DNA from: JAPUEK01 sp963815355
GTDB taxonomy: Bacteria; Pseudomonadota; Alphaproteobacteria; Rhodobacterales; Rhodobacteraceae
Direction: 5' to 3'
Length of the DNA stretch: 64,000 nt
Assembly (NCBI GenBank): GCA_963815355.1
Contig: CAWFGJ010000013.1
Coordinates: forward strand, 806,001 to 870,000
Positions 34,509-43,070 of the stretch are shown here, in pieces. A model generated the notes under the pieces. The model was not told the DNA's origin, made no database searches, and saw only the letters and a list, made by a program, of their open reading frames with translations. Each line of letters begins with the position of its first letter. Positions within the stretch are counted from its first letter, which is position 1. Both the position numbers and the translations under genes were made by a program.

Positions 34509-35414
34509 TCATGACGACAACTGCGGCCCTGCGAGGCGCACAGCATCCTCGACGGCGGCCGTATGTGTTTCGGCCAAGGCGACGAAGGGCGGGCGGACGC
34601 GGCCAAAATTCGCGTCACCCTGCTGTCGGGCGACGGCGGCCTTGATTGAGGGGATAAGCGGCAGCCCCTCAAAAATCTTGCGTACCTGCGAGACCTGATC
34701 CAGCAGCGCGGACTGGTTTGCACTGCCAAGCCCGTCGATCAGCCTGCGAATGCCTGCCGGGTTCACGTTGGCGCTGGCGCTGATGCAACCCGCCCCCCCT
34801 GCTGCGACGTTCTCGGGGATCAACGACTCTGACGCGGAATAGGTGTCGATCTGGGGGAAAGCCGCGATCACCTGCCGCGTGTTTTCCCAGTTTCCAGAGC
34901 TGTCCTTTAGCCCGGCGATGGTTTGGGGATAGGCCTTTAGCAACCGCTCTATCAGGCCAAGCGTGATCGGAACGCCGGACATCTGTGGAATGTGGTAAAG
35001 GTAGACGCGGAGGTTCTGGGCACCCACCGCCTCAATCACCTCGGCATAGGCGGCAAAGACGCCGTCTTCGGAGACGCCTTTGTAATAGAAGGGCGGCAAC
35101 ATAAGCACGCCCCGGCAGCCCCGTTGGGCAGCATGGGCCGAAAGCGCGATGGTATCGGCCGCGGCGCAGCAGCCGGTTCCGGGGATTAACACCTGCCCCG
35201 GAATGCCCGCATCGATCAAGACGTCCAGAGCCTCTGTCCGTTCTGCGACCGAAAGCGAGTTGGCCTCGCTCGTGGTGCCAAACGGCGCCATGCCATGTGC
35301 GCCAGCCGCCAGCAAGTTGCGGGCATGGGTGACAAACCGTGCATGGTCGACCGAGCCGTCAGCGGCAAAGGGCGTGATGGCGGGCACGAAAAGTTCGATC
35401 TTGCGGGGCGTCAT
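34509..35414 (-). CDS. DapA-family (dihydrodipicolinate synthase-like) lyase
   Basis: TIM-barrel class I aldolase of 301 residues. The Schiff-base Lys is in IAGLKDSSGNW, the catalytic Tyr in LYHIPQMSGVPI, and the pyruvate-carboxylate site in FGTTSEANSL (the GTTGE-type motif). This family cleaves or forms bonds to pyruvate-like keto acids. In a catabolic operon it would more likely cleave a 2-keto-3-deoxy acid or similar product than make lysine. It overlaps the AllA-family gene upstream by 4 nt. Confidence 0.9.
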   Translation of the reverse strand: MTPRKIELFVPAITPFAADGSVDHARFVTHARNLLAAGAHGMAPFGTTSEANSLSVAERTEALDVLIDAGIPGQVLIPGTGCCAAADTIALSAHAAQRGCRGVLMLPPFYYKGVSEDGVFAAYAEVIEAVGAQNLRVYLYHIPQMSGVPITLGLIERLLKAYPQTIAGLKDSSGNWENTRQVIAAFPQIDTYSASESLIPENVAAGGAGCISASANVNPAGIRRLIDGLGSANQSALLDQVSQVRKIFEGLPLIPSIKAAVARQQGDANFGRVRPPFVALAETHTAAVEDAVRLAGPQLSS

Positions 35415-35932
35415 CTGGCGGTCCCTCCTGCGATGATTGTCGGGCGGCGCAGCCTGTCGTCCGCGCTTAACTGCAAGCTCGGGATGGTGCAGAATTCGTC
35501 ATCGTTTGCAGCGCCACGCCACATCAGCACGGCGAAATGCCCGGTGGCGTCCAGCACGGTCGCGCCCGCATGCCAAACGCCGGGGTGATAAACCACGCCA
35601 ACCGTACCCGGCATCAAAAAGCCCAGCGCCTGATCCGGCAGGGGCTCGCCGTTCGCGTCCGAAGGCATCACCAGCGTCACATAGCGCGACACCGAAAGCG
35701 GGATGAAAATCTGCGCGGCATGGGGGTGGCGTTCAAGCCGTGTCACGGTCAACGGCAGGGCCGAGGGGGCCACGTGATTGACATGCAGCACCGGCGCGCT
35801 GGCTTCGGCGCGCGGAACAAGGTGATCGCTGAAGAACGCGCGCTGCCCGGCTACGGGCGGTGGTTCGACAAAGCTGCCATAGGGCGCGAACAGCACGGGG
35901 TCCGGCGCAATCAGCGTGAGCAAGGCGTTCAT
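35411..35932 (-). CDS. ureidoglycolate lyase (AllA) family protein
   Basis: Cupin-fold protein of 173 residues from the ATG at 35932. AllA proteins split ureidoglycolate into glyoxylate and urea. The family pattern is visible: LERHPHAAQIFIPL, FLMPGTVGVVYHPGVWHAG, and a C-terminal EFCTIPSLQL. No other standard allantoin gene is certain nearby, so it may act on a different ureido or alpha-hydroxy compound. It overlaps the PuuE-type gene upstream by 4 nt and the DapA-type gene downstream by 4 nt. Confidence 0.83.
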   Translation of the reverse strand: MNALLTLIAPDPVLFAPYGSFVEPPPVAGQRAFFSDHLVPRAEASAPVLHVNHVAPSALPLTVTRLERHPHAAQIFIPLSVSRYVTLVMPSDANGEPLPDQALGFLMPGTVGVVYHPGVWHAGATVLDATGHFAVLMWRGAANDDEFCTIPSLQLSADDRLRRPTIIAGGTAR

Positions 35933-36879
35933 GGCCGCCCTCCCGCATCCGGGGCGATGGTTTTGCGCCAATGCTCTGCAATCTGGTCGCGGCCACAGAT
36001 CCAGACACCCGGCTTTGCCGCGACGTGGTCCAAAAACCGCACCAGACCGGAGATCCGCCCAGGATGGCCAATGATCCGGCCATGCAACCCGACCGACATC
36101 ATACGCGGCATCTCGGCGCTTTCAGCCAACAGCGTGTCGAAGCTGTCGATCAGGAAATCGGCAAAACAGGCCCCCGAAAAGACGTCGCCGCTGAGCAGTT
36201 TCGAGTCGTTCGTGGTCATGGTGTAGGGAATGACCAGATGCGCGCGGTCGGCCACCTGAGTCCAATACGGCAGGTCGTCATTGTAAGCGTCGCTGTCATA
36301 GAGATAGCCGCCATGTTCGGCGACGAGACGACGGGTCGCGTCTGAGGCGGAATAGCGGCAATACCAGCCCCTCGGCGCGCGCCCGACGCTGCGGCAAATG
36401 CTGTCATAGGCGTTGCGGATATGCTCGGCCTCGGTCGCGGCATCGAGGAGGTAATGTTCCACCCATCGCCAGCCATGCGCGCAGATGTCCCAGTCGGTTT
36501 CGGCAATGGCCCGGGCGATGTTCGGCGTCCGCTCCAGCGCCAAGGCACTGGCAAAGATGGTCATCGGCAGGCCGCGCGCCTGAAACAGGCGGTGAAGCCG
36601 CCAGAACCCGACGCGGCTGCCGTATTCATACATGCTTTCCGCCGCCAGATCGCGCTGGCCTTCCGGCACACGCGACGCGCGCACCTCGGTCAGCGCCCCT
36701 TCTGAACGACCATCGCCATCACCGATGGAATATTCTGACCCCTCTTCGACATTCAGCACGAAGTTCAGGGCCAGCCCGGCACCGTTCGGCCAGCGCATCG
36801 CGGGCGGCGTTGAGCCGTATCCGATCAGGTCGCGCGGGCGCGGGGCTGCTGCTCCGGGCTGATGGGCGTGATCAGTCAC
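35929..36879 (-). CDS. polysaccharide-deacetylase-fold hydrolase, PuuE (allantoinase)-like
   Basis: NodB-fold protein of 316 residues from the GTG at 36879. Family marks of the PuuE group are LNFVLNVEEGSEYS near residue 45, YGSRVGFWRLHRLF, ICAHGWRWVEHY with conserved His and Trp, and HGRIIGHPGR. PuuE enzymes hydrolyse allantoin or related cyclic amides rather than chitin. The start overlaps the end of the aspartoacylase-family gene by 8 nt. The frame is open to 37011, but the extra part lacks similarity. Confidence 0.82.
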   Translation of the reverse strand: MTDHAHQPGAAAPRPRDLIGYGSTPPAMRWPNGAGLALNFVLNVEEGSEYSIGDGDGRSEGALTEVRASRVPEGQRDLAAESMYEYGSRVGFWRLHRLFQARGLPMTIFASALALERTPNIARAIAETDWDICAHGWRWVEHYLLDAATEAEHIRNAYDSICRSVGRAPRGWYCRYSASDATRRLVAEHGGYLYDSDAYNDDLPYWTQVADRAHLVIPYTMTTNDSKLLSGDVFSGACFADFLIDSFDTLLAESAEMPRMMSVGLHGRIIGHPGRISGLVRFLDHVAAKPGVWICGRDQIAEHWRKTIAPDAGGRP

Positions 36880-37870
36880 GCTCGCCCTCCACCTTGCAGA
36901 AGAAGCAGCACCAGTCACCCGCATTGACATTGGGCAACGCGCGCAGGCCAAAGAACATGCCGTCAGCCGGGGCGTGCAACTCGCCGACCGTGTCGCCAAA
37001 GACGTTGACAATGCGGGCGATCGGATCGCCTTTCGCCATCATGGTCAGGAACTTGACGCCGACTTCGGGCAAAAAGATCCCCGAGGCCGGAGCCAGCAGC
37101 GCCTCTTGCTGGCCCTTGTAGCAGGGGCTGGGATAGACCGCCTGTCCGTCCAGCATCTTGTAGTGATAGCAGATGTTCAGGATTGAATTGGCCAGTTCTG
37201 TTCCCACTTCGCGGAACTTCTCGGGCGAGGTTGCCGAGCGCCCGCCAAGCTCTACAGTGATTCCGGTTTTGCCGATCGCCTTCAACGCCGCCATCGGGCT
37301 GCCGGAGGGATTGAAATTGGACATGATGCAGCCCCAGCCGCGCCCCATCGCCTTGGCCAGTTCGACCGATGCAGGCGTCTCATCAACAAAGATCGCTTTG
37401 TCGAGGAAGGAATGCGCGCCGCCGGAATGGATCGAAATCTCGATATCGGCGACATCTTTCATCGCCTGCCAATGGGCATGGGCGACCCGATCCGAGAAAT
37501 ACCCCGCCGCCTTGCCGGGATAGATGCGGTTCATGTCATAGGTGAACGTGTCCATCGGGTTGCCGCGCTCGGCAGCCGAGAATGCCAACGGGTTCATCAC
37601 CGGCACCAGCACAACAGCGCCACTCAGCTTTGCCGGATCGATGCGCTGCATCGCCATGTGGCAAGCAATCGGGCCCTCGGGTTCGTCGCCATGAATGGCG
37701 CCGTTGACCCAGAACACCGGGCCGGGCTTGGCCCCGTTGATCACCACGACCGGGATTTCAACTTTGACCCCGCCCGCAAGATCACCAGCCGCGATGGTGC
37801 CGCGTGCCAAGGTGCCGGGTTTGGCAACGGCCGAACCGACCGTTACAGTTTGATTGGCGATAGTGCTCAT
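36872..37870 (-). CDS. succinylglutamate desuccinylase/aspartoacylase family hydrolase
   Basis: M14-type zinc hydrolase of 332 residues from the ATG at 37870. Zinc ligands appear in NGAIHGDEPEG (His and Glu) and ISIHSGGA (His); the arginine clamp is DMNRIYPG, and a catalytic Glu lies in ITVELGG. Members remove an acyl group from an amino acid (aspartoacylase, AstE, DoeB). Here it would deacylate an N-acyl amino acid intermediate. It overlaps the VOC gene upstream by 4 nt and the PuuE-like gene downstream. Confidence 0.88.
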   Translation of the reverse strand: MSTIANQTVTVGSAVAKPGTLARGTIAAGDLAGGVKVEIPVVVINGAKPGPVFWVNGAIHGDEPEGPIACHMAMQRIDPAKLSGAVVLVPVMNPLAFSAAERGNPMDTFTYDMNRIYPGKAAGYFSDRVAHAHWQAMKDVADIEISIHSGGAHSFLDKAIFVDETPASVELAKAMGRGWGCIMSNFNPSGSPMAALKAIGKTGITVELGGRSATSPEKFREVGTELANSILNICYHYKMLDGQAVYPSPCYKGQQEALLAPASGIFLPEVGVKFLTMMAKGDPIARIVNVFGDTVGELHAPADGMFFGLRALPNVNAGDWCCFFCKVEGERD

Positions 37871-38355
37871 ACTGCTGCCGCGCCCCCTTTGTTCCACGCG
37901 TCGAGTTGCGCGGGCGTGTAGACCTGCATGAATTCGATCTCGATGCCGCCTGCGTCATTGTCGAGAAAGGCCACCCAGCCCTCGGGGTGGGCGTGCGAGC
38001 CCTTGACGTTGCAGGCCTTGCACAGCCGCAACTCGGCGCCCTGCGATTTTGCGTGCGCAAGCGCATCGTCGATGCTGTCGACCTCGTAACAGATGTGGTG
38101 CAGGCCTTCGGCGCCGCGTTCCTTGATCCAGGAGGCAAAGCGGCCATCCGGGTCTGTCGACTGGCAAAGCTGGTATTCGATGCCGCCAAGGTTGAAGAGT
38201 GCCACCTTGTTGCCCGATTTCGCGAAATGCACGATCTCGGTTTCCGCAGGCACGTGCAGAAAGCGTGCATAGGCATCCAGCGCCGCTTTGGCATCGCGCA
38301 CGGCAAAGGCCATGTGCTTGATGCCCTTAACATTCGGATTGTCAGATTTAACCAT
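37867..38355 (-). CDS. VOC (glyoxalase/methylmalonyl-CoA epimerase fold) protein
   Basis: Vicinal-oxygen-chelate protein of 162 residues from the ATG at 38355, which is spaced 7 nt from AGGGGAG; earlier in-frame ATGs have poor spacing. It has two beta-alpha-beta repeats. Metal-ligand positions are KHMAFAVRD (His), EYQLCQS (Glu region), LHHICYEVDS (His), and GIEIEFMQ (Glu). The arrangement resembles methylmalonyl-CoA epimerase and lactoylglutathione lyase relatives. The substrate is unknown. It lies between the aminotransferase and the aspartoacylase-family gene. Confidence 0.85.
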   Translation of the reverse strand: MVKSDNPNVKGIKHMAFAVRDAKAALDAYARFLHVPAETEIVHFAKSGNKVALFNLGGIEYQLCQSTDPDGRFASWIKERGAEGLHHICYEVDSIDDALAHAKSQGAELRLCKACNVKGSHAHPEGWVAFLDNDAGGIEIEFMQVYTPAQLDAWNKGGAAAV

Positions 38356-38368
38356 CGTCATCTCTCCC

Positions 38369-39568
38369 CTAGCCTGCGGCCCGAAGCCGTTCGGCACGAA
38401 TATCGGCCACCACTTTGGCCATGCGCTGCATTGCGATGCGGATACGATCCTGCGGCTGGGTCATCGACATCCGCACGAAATCGTCGGTGTGATCGCCGTA
38501 GATCGTGCCGGGGTAGATCATCACCTTGCCCTCGGCCAAAAGCCGCTCGCAAAAGGCCCCTGCCCCGATGCCAAGCTTCAGGCTGGCGACGTTGGCATAG
38601 ACGTAGAAGGCACCCTGCGGTTCGGCATAGCTCATGCCCATCGCATCAAGACCTTCGCAGATGGCACGGCGGCGACCGTCATAGGTCTGGCGCATCTCTT
38701 CCACGCAGTCTTGCGGCCCCTCCAGGGCGGCCAAGGCTGCATGCTGGCTGACCGCGGCGGTTGAGATGGCAAAGGCGTGGTGAATTTCCGACATCGGCGT
38801 AATCAGATCGCGCGGGCCGGCGATATAGCCGATCCGCCAGCCGGTCATCGCATAAGCCTTTGAAAACCCGGAAAGTGTGATCGTGCGGTCGCGCATGTCT
38901 GGCAGCGCGGCCACCGGCTGCACGCGGTGGTTGCCAAACACAAGCCGGGCATAGATTTCATCCGAGATCACGATCAGATCGTGCTTCTTGGCCAGTGCCG
39001 CGATCTTTCTGACTTCTTCCGGTGGCGTAACCGAGCCGGTTGGATTGTTGGGATTGATCAGCACAAGGATTTTCGATCTGGCGGTGACATGCGGCTCAAT
39101 CATCGCGGCGGTCAGGGTAAAGTTTGTCTCCATGCCCATCGGGATTTTGACGATCGTGGCATCGGCCAGTTCGGCGGCCTGCTGGTAGGGATTGTAGCCC
39201 GGGCACGGCACGATCATCTCGTCTCCGGGATCAAGCAGCGAAAGCGCGATGATGAACATCGCCTGCTGGCCGCCGGGGGTCACGATGATCTCATCAGGGG
39301 CGTAATCTGCGCCACCATGTTCGGCGATGTTCTTGGCGATGGCCGTGCGCAGCGGCAGGATGCCTTGCGGATGGGTGTAATGGGTCGCGCCATTGGCGAG
39401 CGCGTCTTGCCCGGCCTTGATGATATGCGCCGGGGTCTCCAGATCAGGATCGCCGCGACCCAGTTTGATCACGTCGTCCAGACCGTCAGCAATGTTCAGC
39501 ATCTTGGTGATCAGGTGCGCGTCGGCCAGTTTGACCCGTTTCGCCAGCCGAGAGGTATTTTCAGTCAT
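38369..39568 (-). CDS. PLP-dependent aminotransferase, class I/II (copy 1)
   Basis: Fold-type I aminotransferase of 399 residues. Visible motifs are LGRGDPDLETP near residue 37, NPNNPTGSVTPPEEV, the Asp/Tyr pair in ISDEIYARLV, and the PLP Lys in TLSGFSKAYAMTGWRIGY. It is a paralogue of the aminotransferase at 46569 in the divergent unit, with many identical segments. It follows the M32 peptidase gene at 14 nt. A role in removing the amino group of a released amino acid fits the context. Confidence 0.93.
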   Translation of the reverse strand: MTENTSRLAKRVKLADAHLITKMLNIADGLDDVIKLGRGDPDLETPAHIIKAGQDALANGATHYTHPQGILPLRTAIAKNIAEHGGADYAPDEIIVTPGGQQAMFIIALSLLDPGDEMIVPCPGYNPYQQAAELADATIVKIPMGMETNFTLTAAMIEPHVTARSKILVLINPNNPTGSVTPPEEVRKIAALAKKHDLIVISDEIYARLVFGNHRVQPVAALPDMRDRTITLSGFSKAYAMTGWRIGYIAGPRDLITPMSEIHHAFAISTAAVSQHAALAALEGPQDCVEEMRQTYDGRRRAICEGLDAMGMSYAEPQGAFYVYANVASLKLGIGAGAFCERLLAEGKVMIYPGTIYGDHTDDFVRMSMTQPQDRIRIAMQRMAKVVADIRAERLRAAG

Positions 39569-39582
39569 TCGGAGCGTCTCCT

Positions 39583-41115
39583 TCAGGCGGCGGTTGGCAG
39601 CGCGTAGATCTCGCTGAACTTTGCGGTCAGGTGGCGAAGGTAGGGTTCAGGATCGAGCGCGCGGCCCGTCGCGCGAACCAGCAATTCGTCGCGGGAATAG
39701 CGGCGGCCGTGCTGGCACACCTTGTCGGTCAGCCAACCGCGCAGCGGAGCGTAGTCGGCGCGGTCCAGCCCGGATTGAATGCCCGGGTTTTCAGCCGTCG
39801 CCGTTTCAAACAACTGCGCCGCCATGATGTTGCCGATTGTGTAGTTGCAAAAGCCAACCTGGCCCCCGGACCAATGCACATCCTGCAGGACGCCGTGCGC
39901 ATCATCGGGGACTTCGAGGCCCAGATACTCTTTGATCGCAGCGTTCCACGCTTCGGGCAGATCCTTGACCGCCAAGGAGCCTTCTATCATCTGGCGCTCG
40001 ATATCGGTGCGCACCATGACGTGGAAGTCGTAGGTCAGCTCGTCGGCCTCGACGCGGATCAGGCTGGGCATGGAGCGGTTGATGCCGCGGAAGAATTCCT
40101 CTTCGGTCACATCGGCAAGCTGTTCGGGAAAGGCGTCGCGGGCGTCGCCGAAGTGGTTGGCCCAGAACGCCCGACTGCGGCCGACCTGATTTTCCCAGAG
40201 CCGCGACTGGGATTCGTGGGCGCCAAAGCTGACACCACCCACCGCGTAAAGCCCGATCAGATCGGTCGCGAGGGGGGTTCGGGTATAGGCCGGATCGACG
40301 CCCTGTTCGTACATGGCATGGCCAGTTTCGTGCAGCGCGCCGAAAAGGCACATCGGCATGTAGTTTTCGCTGACCCGCGTCGTGATGCGCACATCGTTGC
40401 GGGTAAAGGAGACTTCGAACGGGTGGACCGTGGTGTCAAAGCGGCCACGGTTGGTATCGAACCCGATCCGCTTGGACATTTTCAGCGCGAACGCCAGCTG
40501 ATTGGCGGCGGGGTATTTGCGATAGAGGAAGTCTGAGCGCGGCTGCTCTTGCTGGGCAATAGCGCGGACCAAGGGCAGCATACCGTCGCGCAACCGCCCG
40601 AACATCACGTCAAGATCAGCAATTCGGGTGCCGGGCTCCAGCTTGTGCAAAAGCGATTCGTAGGGATGGCTGCCAATGCCGATGGCCGCAGCCATTTCAC
40701 GGTTGATCTCAACCATTTTTTCCAGCGCGGGCGCAAACAGCGAGAAGTCGCTGTTGGTGCGGGCGTCGGCCCAGAGGTCGTGCCCGACACCTGCGAGCTC
40801 TTCCTTGCGGCGCAAAAGGTCTGCCGGAATGCGCTGGTGATAAGCGATTGCCTCGCGGACCTGCGATACAATAGCGGCCTCAACACTGTCGGCGGGCTTG
40901 CCCTGAATTTCGGTTTCAGCCGCATCTAACGCCTTCGATGCTTCGGGCGAGCACAGCAGATCACGCGCAGCAACCGCCAGTGTAGCAACCTGCTTTGCCC
41001 GGGTTTCGGCCCCACCGCGCGGCATCATCGTGCGCGCATCCCACGACAGAACCGACCCGGCGTTGAGAAAATCGTTGACGCGTCCCATCACGTCCAGCAG
41101 TGCCGCATAACCCAT
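39583..41115 (-). CDS. M32-family carboxypeptidase (carboxypeptidase Taq type)
   Basis: Zinc carboxypeptidase of 510 residues with all family motifs: NDVRITTR, the zinc-binding HETGH in FGALHETGHAMYEQG, HESQSRLWENQVGRS, LIRVEADELTYDFHV, and GVLQDVHWSGGQVGFCNYT. It removes C-terminal residues from peptides in the cytoplasm, with broad specificity by family precedent. It is first in the leftward operon and faces the DUF4438 gene across a 209-nt divergent region. Its presence is the best sign that the imported compound is peptide-like. Confidence 0.95.
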   Translation of the reverse strand: MGYAALLDVMGRVNDFLNAGSVLSWDARTMMPRGGAETRAKQVATLAVAARDLLCSPEASKALDAAETEIQGKPADSVEAAIVSQVREAIAYHQRIPADLLRRKEELAGVGHDLWADARTNSDFSLFAPALEKMVEINREMAAAIGIGSHPYESLLHKLEPGTRIADLDVMFGRLRDGMLPLVRAIAQQEQPRSDFLYRKYPAANQLAFALKMSKRIGFDTNRGRFDTTVHPFEVSFTRNDVRITTRVSENYMPMCLFGALHETGHAMYEQGVDPAYTRTPLATDLIGLYAVGGVSFGAHESQSRLWENQVGRSRAFWANHFGDARDAFPEQLADVTEEEFFRGINRSMPSLIRVEADELTYDFHVMVRTDIERQMIEGSLAVKDLPEAWNAAIKEYLGLEVPDDAHGVLQDVHWSGGQVGFCNYTIGNIMAAQLFETATAENPGIQSGLDRADYAPLRGWLTDKVCQHGRRYSRDELLVRATGRALDPEPYLRHLTAKFSEIYALPTAA

Positions 41116-41192
41116 CCGAAGGCCCCATTCCTTACGTTTTCTGTGTTCGGCCCTGCAAAAAGGTGCTGGCCGCGAGTTCCGTCTGACAGTGC

Positions 41193-41222
41193 TTGACTAA
41201 GTGAAACCGTTGTGCGTTTTAT
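41193..41222 (+). promoter_or_regulatory. possible sigma70-type promoter for the rightward unit
   Basis: TTGACT (41193-41198) and TTTTAT (41217-41222) are 18 bp apart, upstream of the repeat cluster at 41236-41273. It is a weak match found by eye only. Confidence 0.3.
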
Positions 41223-41235
41223 CCAATGCCGACTG

Positions 41236-41273
41236 TCGACAATCGACAAAGAGCGGATCGACAACGGGTTGTC
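41236..41273. promoter_or_regulatory. operator-like repeat cluster in the divergent region of the catabolic island
   Basis: Three copies of TCGACAA (41236-41242, 41243-41249 and 41258-41264); the first two are directly adjacent. The third is part of a perfect inverted repeat GACAAC-GG-GTTGTC (41260-41273). The cluster lies between two operons starting at 41115 and 41325, so it is a good candidate site for the island's GntR regulator. Confidence 0.5.
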
Positions 41274-41324
41274 AAGCGAAAGATCGGGGCCCTTCAAAAC
41301 GGTCGGAAACGGAAAAGCAGGATC

Positions 41325-42188
41325 ATGCCACAACCGAAAACCAACGAAACCGCACTCGTAGAAATGGCCGTCGCGGGCGTCATCAGCGAACCTTCGGTGC
41401 GGCCCGGACAATACATTCCGCATCCCGATGGCAAGGCCGCGATCCTGCCGGGCATGTATGGAATCACCTATAACGTGCGCTGCGGCGACCGGGCCTTCGG
41501 CTGGGCCGGCGACCATGTGGAGCCCGGTGTGTCCATTGACGATGACAAGGACAGCGGCCGCCACCATGCCCTGCATTACCTGACCTGCATCGGCAATGAG
41601 GCTGTGGTCACATCAGGCATGGCTGCTGGCGCGCGCGGCATGGTGATCGGCGAACACGCGCGTATCCTTGTGCAATTCGACAGGGCCGCGCAGGAGCTGA
41701 TGGCCCCCGGGGATCAGGTGCAGATCATCACCCGCGGCCGTGGTCTGGTGCTGCCCGATTTTCCGACCGTCGAGCTGAAAAAAATGAGCCCGCGGTTGTT
41801 TAACGCCCTGAACCTAAGCGTTGTGGGTAACCGGCTGCATGTGCCGGTCGCGATGGAGTTGCCGATCCGGATTATGGGATCGGGGGCAGAACTGAACTCG
41901 GAATACGTCGATCAAGATCTGATGTCGGGCGACCGGGCGCTGATGGCAACGCTTGGCATCGACCAGATGCGTCTGGGGGATCTGATCGCGATCCGCCACG
42001 CAGACCATCACTTTGGCAGATCCTACCGCGAAGGCGCAATTTCCATCGCGCTGTGCATTCATGGCGACAGCATCATGACCGGCCATGGCCCTGGCATTCT
42101 GACCCTGATCACTGCGCATGACGGCTGCGTCGATTTTTCCATCGATCCTGCGGCCAATATCGCCACCGCCCTGAAGCTGGGAGCCTGA
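41325..42188 (+). CDS. DUF4438 family protein (copy 1)
   Basis: Protein of 287 residues from the ATG at 41325, assigned to DUF4438, a family without an established function. Marks shared with the next gene are GMYGITYNVRCGDRAFGWAG near residue 45, GARGMVIGEHA near residue 105, and a C-terminal GHGPGILTLIT. It has no signal peptide or membrane helix and seems to be a cytoplasmic enzyme-like protein. It is first in the rightward operon and is followed 3 nt later by its paralogue. Confidence 0.8.
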   Translation: MPQPKTNETALVEMAVAGVISEPSVRPGQYIPHPDGKAAILPGMYGITYNVRCGDRAFGWAGDHVEPGVSIDDDKDSGRHHALHYLTCIGNEAVVTSGMAAGARGMVIGEHARILVQFDRAAQELMAPGDQVQIITRGRGLVLPDFPTVELKKMSPRLFNALNLSVVGNRLHVPVAMELPIRIMGSGAELNSEYVDQDLMSGDRALMATLGIDQMRLGDLIAIRHADHHFGRSYREGAISIALCIHGDSIMTGHGPGILTLITAHDGCVDFSIDPAANIATALKLGA

Positions 42189-42191
42189 GAG

Positions 42192-43070
42192 ATGACCGTA
42201 AGAACCAACGCCGCCGATATCGTCGCGGTTTCTGCCACCGGTCAGGTGGCGAATCCGTCCTTTTCCGGGTTGCCGGCAGAACCCTATCGGCTTGCCGCTG
42301 ATGGCACGCCGTTTCTATGGCCGACCTTTGGCGGCATCGTCTACAACGTTTCCGTCGGCGACAGCGCCTTTGGCTGGGCGGGGGATTGCGTTCACCCATC
42401 CGTCAGCATCGCGCATGCCGATGCCAACAAGAACCGTGGTCTGAACATCTTTGCCTGTGTCGGCAACGCGGCGATGGTGGTCAGTGGGGCCGCCAAGGGT
42501 GCGAAAGGCGTTGTCACGGGCAAGTCGGGGCGGTTTTCGGATCAGGTGATCATTCACTTTGACCATGAAACCCGCCGCAAGATGGCGGTTGGCGATACCA
42601 TACTTGTCCGCAGCGAAGGCGTTGGGCTGGCGCTGCCCGATCATGCGGATGTGCATGTGAAATCGCTGTCACCGGCGCTGTTTGATCTGCTGCCGAAGCG
42701 GGTTGAAAATGGTGTGCTTAAGCTTGGTGTGACTGCATCGGTGCCGCCGCACTTTGTTGGCGCGGGGGCGGGGCTTACCTCTGAAGGCGGCTCGCTGCAC
42801 ATCCAGTCGACCGACCGCAAGGCGTTGGCGGAACTGGGGCTGGACAAGTTGCGTCTGGGCGATCTGGTGGCCGTGCAGGATACCGACAGCCGATACAACC
42901 ACGGCTATCTGCGGGGCGCCATGTCGATCGGGATCGTCGGGCAGACGGATGGTCCGCGGGCGGGTTATGGCCCGGGAATGACCATCATCATGACCGCACC
43001 CGCCGGGCAACTTGGGGCCTATGACGCCCCCGCAACCAATATCGCAACCCTTCTGAAGCTGGAAAACTGA
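42192..43070 (+). CDS. DUF4438 family protein (copy 2)
   Basis: Paralogue of 292 residues. Shared segments are GGIVYNVSVGDSAFGWAGD, GAAKGAKGVVTGKSG, LRLGDLVAVQDTDSRY and GYGPGMTIIMTA, corresponding to similar stretches in copy 1. The two may form a heteromer. It overlaps the dehydrogenase gene downstream by one base (TGATG). Function is unknown, but its position between transport/peptidase genes and dehydrogenases suggests a catabolic enzyme. Confidence 0.8.
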   Translation: MTVRTNAADIVAVSATGQVANPSFSGLPAEPYRLAADGTPFLWPTFGGIVYNVSVGDSAFGWAGDCVHPSVSIAHADANKNRGLNIFACVGNAAMVVSGAAKGAKGVVTGKSGRFSDQVIIHFDHETRRKMAVGDTILVRSEGVGLALPDHADVHVKSLSPALFDLLPKRVENGVLKLGVTASVPPHFVGAGAGLTSEGGSLHIQSTDRKALAELGLDKLRLGDLVAVQDTDSRYNHGYLRGAMSIGIVGQTDGPRAGYGPGMTIIMTAPAGQLGAYDAPATNIATLLKLEN

